Shown here: piece after piece, positions 1 through 10,704 of the stretch | How positions within the stretch are numbered: position 1 is the stretch's first letter | How the letters are laid out: the number at the start of each line of letters is the position of its first letter | Assembly: GCF_000699445.3 (NCBI RefSeq) | Contig: NC_067195.1 | Span: 66,584,591 to 66,648,590 of the forward strand | DNA: 64,000 nucleotides | Direction: 5' to 3' | DNA from: Schistosoma haematobium | Lineage: Eukaryota; Platyhelminthes; Trematoda; Strigeidida; Schistosomatidae | The notes under the pieces: model-generated | The model's database searches: none | What the model was told of the DNA's origin: nothing | Seen by the model: the letters and a program-made list of their open reading frames with translations, nothing else | Position numbers and translations under genes: made by a program

Positions 1-206
1 ATTAACACCATTGGATCCCGGCTCAGTGGTCTAGTTGGTTAAGTGCTTGCGCGCGAAGCCAGTAGGTCCTGGGTTCGAATCCCGCGGGATTCGGGATCGT
101 GGATGCGCACTGCTGAGGAGTCCCATACTAGGACGAAACGGCCATCCAGTGCCTCCAAGTTTTTAATGGTGATCTAGCTTCAACTGACTCGTGATTTCAA
201 TCTGTG
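1..206 (+). mobile_element. Hammerhead-bearing tRNA-like SINE (family B)
   Basis: The body is read in full. It has a pol III A-box-like stretch in CTCAGTGGTCTAG, then a B box GGTTCGAATCC, then the hammerhead region, then the family 3' end GGTGATCTAGCTTCAACTGA..GTGAAA. I call this repeated form family B to keep it apart from Sm-alpha (family A). Other copies in the window are at 4650, 6397, 9696, 11565, 27935, 29760, 31640, 34150, 49470, 52500, 55790 and 60780. It may be cut at the left edge of the window. Confidence 0.85.
107..152 (+). ncRNA. Hammerhead ribozyme, intact core
   Basis: Stem I GCACTG/CAGTGC is a perfect 6 bp. Core CTGAGGA matches CUGANGA; stem II GTCC/GGAC; core GAAA; cleavage expected after ATC at 146. 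Stem III is very short and weakened here (ACGGCCAT instead of the self-complementary ACGGCCGT). Self-cleavage is predicted from the known hammerhead consensus and not shown. Confidence 0.75.
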
Positions 207-654
207 AAAAGTAAATGATCTCAAAAAATTTATTTATAATAAATTTAAATTTGAAAAACACAAAATCTAAAAAAAATTATTCATTTTAAACAAATTTAAA
301 TATTTTTTTAAAAATTTCATTGAACTATTGACCTAATTTTTAAAAGGGAACTTCTTTTTAAAAATTTATATGACTTTGTCAGTTTTACATTGAATGATAA
401 ATTTTTGTTTATGTATATCAATTTAACTAACTGTCATTTACATATTTTATAATGATGTAATTTATTTATTTGATTGTTTGAAAAATAGTACATTTTGTTT
501 TGTATAAAATCAAATCATTTTTTTATTTAAAATAATTAGTCCCTTTTGATAAATTTCGATAATGTAATAAGTAGACGAAGATTATCAGAACTGTGTGATT
601 TATTAGCGCAATACATTTTGAACAATCTTATCACACATTGCATACCTGCTAAGA

Positions 655-655
<1 letters not shown>

Positions 656-699
<44 letters not shown>
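656..699. repeat. (AT)n microsatellite
   Basis: About 44 bases of uninterrupted AT dinucleotides inside the left arm of the composite element. The right arm has only a short TATATATA at the same place, so the tract has expanded on one side. Similar TA tracts lie within PLE-like ends at 7846-7875 and 60161-60202. Confidence 0.95.
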
Positions 700-703
<4 letters not shown>

Positions 704-721
704 CAACTAGACTGAAAATGG

Positions 722-1235
722 GGTAAGAGGAGATGCCCTGGTATGGCCGAGAGTGGGGAGAGTCTGCTCTCCCTCTCGAAATGCTCTCACATTGCCACGC
801 GTATATAGCCTCTGTCAGGGAAGTTCTACTCATTGCCTTCTCGTGGCGGGGGTGTTTTTGACGAAAATGAGAAGACGAAAAGCGAATGTCTGGCGCTTTA
901 ACTGGATCCCAAACCAAATCAATGTTGCACATGGGCTCCAGTATCCTGTGGGAACAATTGGCGTATGAACCAATCGTTGGTCACCGGCTACCATGCGACT
1001 GCATCTCCTTACGATGCTCCACTGCCTTGTGGGTTAGACCTTTAGGTCGAAGGCTCGGGGAGTGGCCCCTAAGAAAACCACCTGCTTCGTTTCGGGCACC
1101 CTGGCAGTATCAGAGCCCTCACACATATCAAATGAGATTTGTGTGGCGCATATGTATTTGGTGCCTCCTTGTACCAAGATCCATGTGTCAAAATAAATAA
1201 GAGGAGATAAGGATAATAATAAGAGTAATAATAAT
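722..1235 (+). mobile_element. GC-rich block ending in an RTE-type 3' tail
   Basis: A clearly more GC-rich stretch with no convincing protein. Its end (1139-1200), GTGTGGCGCATATGTATTTG followed by a CTTGTACCA stretch and AAATAAATAA, matches the 3' terminus of the retrotransposon at 32265-32995 read on the - strand. It is either a separate (non-autonomous) element sharing a partner's tail or an internally deleted copy of that element. Confidence 0.55.
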
Positions 1236-1319
1236 AATGTGAACACAATTCGAAACCTAATCACTCCGGATAATAAGTCAATAGTACCAGGGTAGGTTTA
1301 AGGTAAGAACAAACTGTTT

Positions 1320-1500
1320 TTAAACATACAAAGGGGGTTTGAATTGTCGTATGGCTAAGGCTTCAATAAACCTTAGTAAACGCCATTTTACACTTTTATA
1401 CAAAACCACAAAAGCTGAGTTTAGATCAATCTTATGGCCTGTTTCAATTATATGTTTAGCAATAGAGGATGATAAATGTTTATCCTCTGCTCTTATTGGG
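1320..1500 (-). pseudogene. Penelope-like element, C-terminal fragment
   Basis: The - strand reads an open 78-codon frame (1556-1320) of which about 55 residues resemble the region downstream of the GIY-YIG motif in PLE proteins: HLSSSIAKHIIETGHKID, then a basic RLLRFIEALAIRQFKP stretch. The YIG motif and the reverse transcriptase are absent. The fragment sits between the inverted arms at 553 and 1645. Confidence 0.65.
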
Positions 1501-2240
1501 TCACCCGTTTCCAGTCTAGTTGACCTTTTATTTTTATATATAAATGCTCTTAACAAGTATATGTGTGATCAGATTGTTAAAAATGTATTGCGTTAATATA
1601 TCACATAATTCTGATAATCTTCGTCTTCTAATTACATTTTTTTATTATTTTTTTTTAAAAAAAAAGATCGTAGTTTTCAGTTCATTCAATATGAACAGTT
1701 ATTATTTTTATTTTTTAATTTTTTTAAAATAGACAATATAAAACATTCTTTAGTATAATCTATTGAAACCAGTCTATTAATAGTACAGGTATCTATAAGA
1801 TTTAAGGGTTGTTTTCTTTTTTATATTTCAATTACCGATATAGATACACAAATAATACTAACAAAGTTTTAGTTCCTAAATTAGATATTATTTGATGAAT
1901 ATTTCTAAAAAAAATCATCATCCAAATCATATGAAGTATAAAAAGGAATTATGTATATTCTATTGAGAATTTCCTTTGCTCAAACAGTTTTACCTTGAAT
2001 GTACATGAAATATTCATTAGAAACAATGGGTTCGCCAAATAATAAATCAAAAATCTATATTTTGTTCATTTATTCATAAATTAAGCACATATATATTTAA
2101 GTACAAGATATCAATTTATGTTATAAAATAGTTAAGTGATTTGTGCTTTACTGTATATTCAGTTTGTGTATACTTAGAATAAGACGTTAGCAACGTTACA
2201 ATAAATTTGTAAGATTTCATACACACATTTCCCTTTATCA

Positions 2241-2848
2241 TTTTGAAAAGAGCAAAAACAAAGATTCTAGCAGAATAGCATGAGTTCATTTTATTTCGTA
2301 GGTCCTCGTCAGCTGCTTACAACCTGTGATATTTAAAAATCAGAATTACATAATGGGTTTAAATTGCTTAGTGAATATTGTAAATATATACCTAATGTGA
2401 AAGAATATTCTACAACATTAATTGTGATAGCAGTTCAAAAGTGGGTTAATCTTTCCTTGCCCTGGTGCCAAATATTCCTTCACTGCACCATAAAACTTTT
2501 TTTTCTTTTTTCTTTTCCATTTATTACATCATTGATTCTATTTTATTTTTTCAACTATCTTTCTAATTAATAATCCTTCAACTGAACTCTACTTACTATA
2601 TTCCTATAAATGTTTATTCATTATGTAATCAATTATTTCTAACCCACTTTTGAACTGTTGTCACAATTAATGTTGTAGAATATTCTTTCACATTAGGTAT
2701 ATATTTATAATATTCAGTTAGCAATTTAAACCCATTATGTAATTCTGATTTTTAAATATCACAGGTTGTAAGCAGCTGACGAGAACCTACGAAATAAAAT
2801 GAATTCATGCTATTCTGCTAGAATCTTTGTTCTTGCTCTTTGTCAAAA
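2241..2848. mobile_element. Foldback made of two PLE-like ends
   Basis: Bases 2241-2447 and 2641-2848 are near-perfect reverse complements of about 207 bases with a loop of about 190 bases that shows nothing. The outer part of each arm (GCAAGAACAAAG..CAGAATAG..GAATTCAT..TCGTCAGCTGCTT) is also found at 24890-25205 and at 62173-62300, where it lies beside a PLE coding region. It is therefore called a PLE-type terminal repeat pair. Confidence 0.7.
2772..2818 (+). ncRNA. Hammerhead-like motif in PLE-type end (right arm)
   Basis: Stem I GCAG/CTGC, core CTGACGA, then GAACCTAC, then GAAA. A long AT-rich stem III folds around the palindrome GAATTC, and cleavage would follow ATT. Stem II is almost absent (one G-C pair), which is the weak point of the call. 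The left arm carries the same motif on the - strand at 2316-2270. Confidence 0.45.
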
Positions 2849-3202
2849 TTTGTAAGAAAATACATTTTTTTAAAATGAACTGTTTGGATTCATTTCAATG
2901 GAAAACCAGTTGTTAACAAATATAACAACGATAAATATTATGTTTCATTTCTCTGTATTATCAATTCAAATGTAAAATCTATCATTTGAAAATCTCTAAA
3001 GTATTAGTTGCATAGAAATAATTCAGTGTATTTAAAGAATAATCTCCCATTTTTTCCGAAGTTATGAAATTTTTTCATTCTTCGGAAATACACCTCCATT
3101 CAGTAAATGCTGCTTTTATTATATACCTTTTAGCTCATTTATTTTTCGATTATATGACTTAATTCGTATTGACTGAGTCCTACTGTTGAACTCTAAATGG
3201 TA

Positions 3203-3474
3203 AGACTATAATTTATGGACGAACTAATCAGATTTAAGATAATAGTTCTTAGATTTTGGCACGAAATTCACTTACCCATTCGTTCAAATAGCGTCTTGGC
3301 ATTTTAGATGATGCCAGTTCGTGATGAAAACCATAAATCTAAATATTATCCCTTACCATCAACTGTAAATCATTGTCTTTATTCTTCAAACTGCTTTATA
3401 ACCTTCATTTAGTAGGTAGATACTCTCAAGGTCACTTTGGCGTCGCTCAATAGTCGTTCATAAATTATAGTCTC
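3203..3474. mobile_element. MITE with ACTATAATTTATG-type inverted ends (copy 1)
   Basis: 272 bp with ends AGACTATAATTTATGGACGA and its complement at 3454-3474. The inside is shared, in inverse orientation, with copies at 8369-8641 and 46928-47192 (for example TGCCAAAACTC / CCTTCATTTAG). No coding capacity; taken as a non-autonomous DNA transposon. The superfamily could not be assigned because the target duplication is unclear. Confidence 0.7.
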
Positions 3475-4117
3475 ACGCTCTAAACAATAAACAAAAAGTT
3501 ATCCAATAACCAAGCAAAACATATACACAAATTTTAATTGCAAATTATTACTATTTATATAACGAGAGTTTATTTGTTCGGTTACAGAGGATTATTCTGT
3601 AATCTATGATTCAGAATTATCGATGATCTGTACAGTATACAGTGAAGTATATAGATGAACTATGAAAGTGTTATTGGATTTATTATTAGCTAAGGCTACT
3701 TAATTTTCCTTCATTTAATAGATTTCTTGGGGTTTTTTTATTACACCATTCTCATTTTAGTACCTGGAACAGAAAAATCATGAAAAATATATCTCCTGAT
3801 AAATTATTTATACTTCAATGCTTTGGTTATTTAGTGTTAGAAAAATATTCTATAATACATATTTCAGTTAAACAAAATTAACTCAACTCAATAGATTATA
3901 AGAATAACACTACTGTTATATGAGTGTATTCTTTATAGTGTTAGATTAAATATTTTACACATGATAATTTTCAAGGTGGATCATTACGTATGAGATATTC
4001 GTTGGACAATCAACATAAGTTTTGTCTCTTAAGAATTGACTTTTTCTATGAATAAATATCTGCTTTCTCTCTAAAAAAAACACAAAATACTGTCATACCC
4101 TCGATATTATTATTTTA

Positions 4118-4321
4118 ATAAAAAGAATATTTCACAGGTTGAAATCATGAGTCAATTGAAGCTAGACCACCATGGAAAACCTGAGGAGTTCCATACTAGG
4201 ACGAAACGACCGTCCAGTGCTTTCAGGTTTTTCATGGTGGTCTAGCTTCAATTGACTCATGATTTCAACCTGTGAAATCTCTAAAAATCTCCACAAAACC
4301 CATTCTGATAAAAAGAATATT
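4118..4321 (+). mobile_element. Foldback SINE bounded by a 14-bp target-site duplication
   Basis: The element lies between two perfect copies of ATAAAAAGAATATT (4118-4131 and 4308-4321). It begins with an inverted copy of its own 3' end (about 4129-4182), then jumps into the hammerhead core (CTGAGGA at 4181), then runs to the normal 3' end (4225-4307). The arms are about 54 bp and differ at one or two bases. The tRNA-like head is missing. The outer duplication shows the foldback form was inserted as one unit. Confidence 0.85.
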
Positions 4322-4649
4322 GTCTGACTGGACTAATGAATGATTCAAGATAAACCATGGGTAATAAAACAATAATAAATTTATTGCTAATTTGGTTATG
4401 AATTTTTCATAGGTTTATTCACCAGTTGTTGTTTTTTTTACTTTGTCATTCGAAAATTTTAATTAGAGTGACCTTTTGATTTTAAATTTATAATATGAAA
4501 TTATCCATAGGACTTTTCTATCCAATTATTAGGTCTTGAATTAAAACAAAAATACACAACCTGGACGATACTTGTTGGTAAACTCTTTATGAATCTGTTA
4601 TCTCTTTGTACTCTGTGAATATTTAAATTTTAGTTACATAAATACTTAT

Positions 4650-4900
4650 TATCAAAAATGGGTTTTTTTGGAGATATTAGTAGTTTTATAGTTGAATTCA
4701 TCAGTCAATTGAATCTAGACCATCATAGAAAACTTGAAAGCACTAGACAGCCGTTTTGTTCTAGTATTAGACTCCTCAGCAGTGCGCATCCATGATCCAT
4801 ACCCACGAGATTCAAACCTAGAACTTATCAGTTTCGTATGTGAACGATTAATCTCTCGATCACTGAGCCGACATCTAACGGTGTTAATGTATAACATTCA
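4650..4900 (-). mobile_element. Family B SINE
   Basis: Nearly full copy in reverse, from the 3' tail (ATCAAAAATGGGTTTTTTTG on the + strand) to the head ACGGTGTTAATG. The hammerhead keeps CTGAGGA but the GAAA element has changed to AAAA, so it is probably inactive. The B box is altered (GGTTTGAATC). Confidence 0.8.
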
Positions 4901-5559
4901 CTTTTTAAATATTTTTATTGAATCATTCATGAATTAGCACATATAATATATATTCATAGGAGTTAAAATCAACTAGGCACCAACGTTTATCGTATTAGAT
5001 ATATCTTAATCCTTAAATAATTAAGTTCATAGTTTTGTAAGAAACATCAAACGTTTACAGTCTTTATCAAATAACAGAGAAAATATCGAGTTTTATCACA
5101 AAACTACATTTTTTTTTCAAAAAAAAAGTTTTATTACTGAAATTTTAATTGGTGAAAAAAATATCTATGGTGACATAAATACACGGCAGTTTCGTTTCTA
5201 TATTGTTTACATTGTTTAATCATATTAAATCATTTTCGAGTGAATTACTAGCAGATAGATTTTATTATACCGGTCCATTTAATTTGTAATGCTTATTTGA
5301 AAAGAATAATGAATCACTGTAACGATGCCGATTATTAGGAAATTTATGGAACCTAATTTTTTTAAAATAATTAATTACTTAGATATTAATGAATAAACGA
5401 TTTAACTTTGTAAATCTATGTGATAAAAATATTATTCTAAATACTTAAATGATGTGAACAGTAAAAAAATGTAAAAGAATATAAATTGGTAATTAGGTTT
5501 TAGTACATAAAATTTGTTAGATAAGAAAAATAGATTTATTTCATAATACAAATTTTGGT

Positions 5560-6345
5560 ACAAGAAAGAATTTTTAGATCTGAACCTGTAGCCCTCCTCA
5601 CTTACAGTCAATGCCAATCTCAAACCAGGGGAAATTAGGGTTCAATCTCTAATTGACAACCTCATCTAGTCAAATCAAATCCCTTGTACAAAAGCTTTAA
5701 TTTGAGAAATCAATTGTTCTGATTGAATTCTGTCATGCAATTTGAAGGGTTTTATTGTAGAAGAGTTATGTCACCCCATGGTGAAAGTCGAGATTCTTTG
5801 TAAAGAAAATTTAAATATGATTTAAAAATCTTTTAACAAACATTATCTTTCAATTGTATTCAAAAACTTGGATCTTCCATTAACATGAAGTTTTATGTTA
5901 GTATTGCAGCAACTTCATGAATGTGCTAAACTTTAAAAATGTCATTGTCATTAGGAATATTCTATTTAATAACTTAGACAAATTATTGCAAACATTTGAA
6001 CAAACGAAATTTTATATGTATGTCTTACATTTTTTCAAAGTCAGAGGACCATAGTGTAGATAAATAGTGTTTGTGGAATAGATTTTATATGATATAAAAG
6101 CTTCAACAATCAACAGCACGTGATCGCACGACCCAGATCTAACTACGAGTTTTTTAACTGCAGCAACTTTAGTATAGGCCTCTGAAGCTGGACTTACTTA
6201 AACTTTTTGCTGATGATGTTGTTCAGAATAGCGACGGAAGTTTCACGACCAAACCATTCAGCTCAAAGAACAAAACTCCATCAATGACAAAAATGCTTCT
6301 TCAATCAATCTATTTTCTACTTTTATGATCATAAGTTTGACTAAA
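5560..6345. other. Unrecognised, slightly GC-richer block
   Basis: A stretch near 5760-5800 (CCCCATGGTGAAAGTCGAG) faintly resembles part of the RTE 5' fragment at 34745-34790. The segment 6110-6300 has mixed composition. Too decayed for a firm name. Confidence 0.25.
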
Positions 6346-6396
6346 CTAACTAAAAATTACTATAATGTTCACAATAAATCTCTTCTTATACTAATC

Positions 6397-7190
6397 AACA
6401 TATACTCACTAGTGACTGGCTTCAAGGTGTGTATCTCGGAGTTTTAGTGAGAAGCATAGAACAGTGGAATTCAACCGGGTGTGTTGTGAGACAGTAATTC
6501 ATTGATGACAATGATGGATGTGTCGCTCAATATCGTGGATTAATTGAATTCAGATATTAAAACCGTTGGATGTCAGCCCAGTGGTCAAGAGTTTAGGAGT
6601 TTGCGCGCGAGACCGATAGGTTTTGGGTTCAAATCTTGCGAGACGGGATGTGCACTGCCGAAGAGTCTCACAATAAAACGAAATGGTTATCCTGTGCTTC
6701 CAGGTTTTCCATGGTGGTCTAGCTTCAGTTAACTCATGATCTCAACTATTGAAATTATTACAATCTCTACAAAACACCTTCTGATACTTATCAACATACA
6801 CTCACTAGTGACTGGCTTCAAGGTGTGTATCATGGAGTTTTAGTGAGAAGCAGTGAACAGTGGAATTCAACTGGATCTGTTGTGAGACAGTAATTCACTG
6901 ATGACAATGATGGATGTGTCGCTCAATATCGTGGATTAATTGAATTCAGATATTAACACTGTTGGATGTCAGCCCAGTGGTCTAGAGGTTGGGCGTTTGA
7001 GTACGAGACCGATAAGTCCTGCGTACGAATCGCGCGAGGCGGGGTCGTGGATGCGCACTGCCAAGGAGTCTCACAATAGGACGAAACGGCTATCCAGTGC
7101 CTCCAGGTTTTCAGTGGTTGTCTAACTTCGATTGACTCATGATCTCAACTATTAAAATTACTATAATATCCACAAAACCCCTTCGGATAC
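6397..7190 (+). repeat. Two tandem 390-bp units each carrying a family B SINE
   Basis: Unit 1 (6397-6785) and unit 2 (6786-7190) each start at CTCACTAGTGACTGGCTTCA, continue through about 150 bases shared between units, then the tRNA-like and hammerhead body, then the tail CTCTACAAAACACCTTCTGA or close. The junction at 6786 joins tail to head without a gap, and 6350-6396 looks like the tail of a further unit. Hammerhead cores are damaged (CCGAAGA and CCAAGGA). Schistosome hammerhead repeats are known to form satellite arrays. Confidence 0.8.
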
Positions 7191-7777
7191 TAAAATATGA
7201 GTAATTTGAAAGCAAAAATATTTTTTTCCTAATGTTTATTTTAAAAACAATTATCTAGTATAACTTACTAATCTAAGACAAAATATTTTAAAATTCAAGT
7301 GAAATATATGATTATCCATTATTATTATTATCTTTTAATCTAAGATACTATTCTGTTGTCTAGGAATCCAGTTTTGAATAAAAGTTTTGTTTACTACTCT
7401 TTTTTTTCTTCTAAACAACATCCATATAATTTCAACTTGATTTTGTTAAATTATAAAATGAATAGAAATATCTAATAAAATTTTTAAGATTTTAATTTTT
7501 GATCAAAATATTTTCATAATCATTCTAACATTATTGTTCATTCACATTATTATCGTTATAAGTTCAAGTGAATAACTTTGTCTCTATTTATAAATGAATT
7601 TGTTTATTAAATAAACTTTTTTTAATTTTATAATAATAAAGTGAGATGTTTATTTGTGTGAAAAGATAAAGGATTTTCGTAAAAAAATAAAAAGTAAAAA
7701 AAACGTTTGTACTATTTTGTAAGTTCTGGGGTTCAATTTGATTAGCCTGATAATATTGAAGAAATAGAATATTATTC

Positions 7778-7846
7778 TGAATTAAAAACATGAAGATCAG
7801 TGAAGGAATCGTTTTTCAACGAATTTATTATCAAGCTCTACAATCG

Positions 7847-7879
<33 letters not shown>

Positions 7880-7920
7880 AGTTTTTTTGTTAAAGTACCA
7901 ATTCAATGAGGAAATGTGAA
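7778..7920. mobile_element. Short PLE-derived end fragment with TA tract
   Basis: GAAGATCAGTGAAGGAATC, then CAACGAATTTATTATC, then a 30-base TA run, then GAAAAGTTTTTTTG. The same series in reverse order forms the element at 60104-60262, and related ends bound the PLE at 57775-59402. Confidence 0.6.
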
Positions 7921-8368
7921 CACATGAAATAAATAAACATGAGATTCTCGTTTGTTTACATAAATATTTCAAAACAGACAAACAAACAAACTTTTTTAAA
8001 GTATGCTTGTATATGTATATGTATAAAATTATCTCTATGTACAATATAGTAAAATGGATTAGGAGTAATCTATGACCATATTGTTTATATTCGCATTCAT
8101 TAGAAATCTCAAAATGTTTTGCTGTAATCTATGCACTATGAACACATAATACACTGAAAAACTAAAAAAATTAAAATAAACTGATTTTCATCGAGATATA
8201 CAATTGTTATACAAATTAGATTATAATATAGCAACAAATCACTTAGATAGTTTCAAAAATAGAATGATTATTACAAACCAGAGTAGTTGTTTAACTTTAT
8301 TTATATATTAAATTCAGTTTCGCTAGTAATTTCTACTTAATCAGATGTGATAAGATAAGTAATATAGT

Positions 8369-8641
8369 GAGACTGTAATTTATGGATGACCTTTGAGCAA
8401 CGCTGAGGTGACTTTGAGATTGAACATCTACTGATTGGGACTAAATGAAGGTTATAAAACAGTTAGAATTTTTATTTACAGTTGATGGTTAGAGTTAAAA
8501 ATTAGATTTAGAGTTTTCATCATGAACTGACATCGGTTATAATGCCAAAACTCTTTTTGCCAAATGCATGAATGAAGTCTGAGCTAAAATTCATGACTCA
8601 TTATCTTATATCTGATTGGTTCGTTCATAAAGTATAGTCTC
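8369..8641. mobile_element. MITE with ACTATAATTTATG-type inverted ends (copy 2)
   Basis: 273 bp. Ends GAGACTGTAATTTATGGATG and, inverted, CATAAAGTATAGTCTC. The inside matches copy 1 in the opposite direction and the copies at 10216 and 46928 in the same direction. Confidence 0.75.
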
Positions 8642-9695
8642 GTCAGTAATAGATATATATTTGTTGTTATATCCTAATGAGCGGGAAAATTGTATTTTTC
8701 CAGAGTATTTACTCTGAAGAAATGGGTTACATTAAGTTATGAAGCGTCAGAAATACAATTTTTTCCTACTCAATGGGACACAACAAAAAATTTATTTATT
8801 ATTAGTTCCTTATCCGGTGCTCAACTTATTTATATCTACAACCTTGGTATTGATACCTTTGATCAGATAAGTACGTAAAAATGATACAGGATGTGTCAGA
8901 CGTAAAGATTTAACTGTCTTATAGTATGTTTGATAGAATAACTTTTTGGACTTTATTTTTCAATAATAGACTTCCATCAAGCTTTCTAAATTCTGTACTA
9001 TTGGATTCATGTTGCACTATTTGTAGCAAATGTTAATGACGCTAATATATATTTAACATAATATTGATGCTTACACTAATGTAATCTATAAGATTTAACA
9101 CCGTCATTATTTCATTGTTGAATGACTTAAAAGATACTTGGTTATGTATTTGGAAATATGATAAATGAATACTTTTACGTTTCAATTGGATTACATTTTT
9201 AGTCTAATTTTCCCTTGGTGTAATCCGTCTATAATAAAATTTATGTGGATGAATAAATGTTTAACAATACACTTGAATTGTAGAAATAGATAATGATACA
9301 TACTATGTAGCTTTTAAATTAAGGATTCATAAGAAAGGAATGCTTTTTCATGAGAATACCTATAGAAGGAATTATTTCATCTTGCAATAGTAACTGTATA
9401 AAGTCACTTTATTTTTATTATTAATAAATCATAGTAAGTATCATGTGACTATGAAAGTATGACCGGATTAGAAAATGTCTACAAGACAATATTTACTTTA
9501 AAATCATATTGAAAAAATGCATCTAAATGAGAGAAAACTATACCTAATCTACTGACTATTCAACGATTATATAAGTTGATATTGGTTTCAGTAGGATTTG
9601 AAATTTACAATATCTTTTAGCAATAAATTTTGCTATGAAACAAACAACATGAGACAATTATGTGCAGTTGTCTTATCAGTTTATAGATTTTGGCA

Positions 9696-9930
9696 AAGTC
9701 ATATGAAGTTAGACAATAACACCGTTGGATCCCGGCTCAGTGGTCTAGTGGTTAGGTGCTCGCGCGAAACCAGTAGGTCCTTGGTTCGAATCTCTCAGGG
9801 CGCGAAGTCGTGGATGCGCACTGCTGGGGAGTCCCACAATAGGACGAAACGGCCATCCGGTGCTTCCAGGTTTTCCATGGTGGTCTAGCTTCAACTGACT
9901 CATGATCCTAACCATTGAGAAGTCATATGA
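9696..9930 (+). mobile_element. Family B SINE with an 11-bp target-site duplication
   Basis: The element (9707-9919, 213 bp) lies between perfect copies of AAGTCATATGA (9696-9706 and 9920-9930). It starts at AGTTAGACAATAACACC and ends at CCTAACCATTGAG. A box (TGGTCTAGTGG) and B box (GGTTCGAATC) are good. The hammerhead has one core change (CTGGGGA), so cleavage is doubtful. It defines the retroposed unit and shows insertion by reverse transcription. Confidence 0.88.
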
Positions 9931-10215
9931 TTTAACCATTGAATATATATATTCAATAGAATGGAACATCGACGATAACTCGTTTGCACAATATTTTATA
10001 ACAAATACTATTTTTGTGAACGGCGAACGGAATGAAATTAGTTATTAACTGATGTAGAAATTCATGATAATTATTTTTATTTATAAACGAATAATATTTT
10101 AACTATGATTACTGCTAGATATTCCCTTATTTGACACCAATATATAATGGACTTAGTCACTTCACACTAGATGCTCATCGAATTCGAATAAAAATGAAAA
10201 TATAAACAAATAGGT

Positions 10216-10452
10216 GATACTATAATTTATGGACGAATTTTGAGCCTCGCTACAGTGGCCGTGAGAATGTTCAACTATACACTAGGACTAAATGAAGGTT
10301 TAAAACCAGTATGAGGGATTAGAATTATGATTTACAGTTGACAAACTGAAACTAGCTAAAATGCCAAAACTCTTTATAGCCAAATGGATGAAGAATTTCG
10401 TACCGAAATCCAAGACCTGCTTTTGTAAATCTGATTGGTTAACATGGTATGG
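10216..10452. mobile_element. MITE (copy 3), right end decayed
   Basis: Starts GTGATACTATAATTTATGG. Inner text TAGGACTAAATGAAGGTT and ATGCCAAAACTCTTT as in copy 2. The right end is eroded after TCTGATTGGTTAACATGG. It lies 250 bases before opsin A exon 1. Confidence 0.65.
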
Positions 10453-10680
10453 AAACCATCCACTTAATTCTACTCAGGATACTTACAAAACAGAGTAGTT
10501 TGATCGAATATAAGATCAAAAGAATGTATTCCATTCAAGTCACATAACGTTTGTTAGTTCTTAAATGTCTGTCTGTAGTGAAACGTATATTTAATATCAA
10601 CATATCTTCAGAAAGCACTTACTACGATTTAAAATTGTTTCAATGATTAATAATTTGTAAATTATAAACATCTTTAATAA

Positions 10681-10704
10681 TTCTCTTTTTAGAATTATTG
10701 AAAC
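10681..10704 (+). promoter_or_regulatory. Splice acceptor just before the opsin A start codon
   Basis: A pyrimidine stretch TTCTCTTTTTAG ends at 10692, only 12 bases before the ATG. The same layout occurs in opsin B (10 bases). This fits either a 5'-UTR intron or a spliced-leader trans-splice site, which trematodes use for some genes. The sequence alone cannot tell which. Confidence 0.55.

Larger units (their letters stand above)
553..1645. mobile_element. Composite PLE-like element bounded by inverted arms
   Basis: Bases 553-722 and 1500-1645 are reverse complements with some divergence: both read through the AATACATTTT..ACAATCT stretch and then AGTCTAGTTGACC. Between them lie a GC-rich block with an RTE-type 3' tail (722-1200) and a PLE C-terminal coding fragment on the - strand (1320-1500). 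PLEs are known to have terminal repeats in direct or inverted order, so this looks like a rearranged PLE with a second element inside. Confidence 0.65.

Noticed and set aside
2241..2848. Inverted repeats as a CRISPR array
   Set aside because: Two long opposed arms, not short regularly spaced direct repeats; the context is eukaryotic.
5560..5800. Possible old RTE 5' fragment
   Set aside because: Only one stretch of about 40 bases resembles the fragment at 34745-34790; too weak to call as a feature.
9727..9795. tRNA-like stretches in the SINEs as genuine tRNA genes
   Set aside because: A and B boxes are present, but no proper acceptor stem or anticodon arm could be drawn and the sequence continues into the hammerhead and SINE tail.
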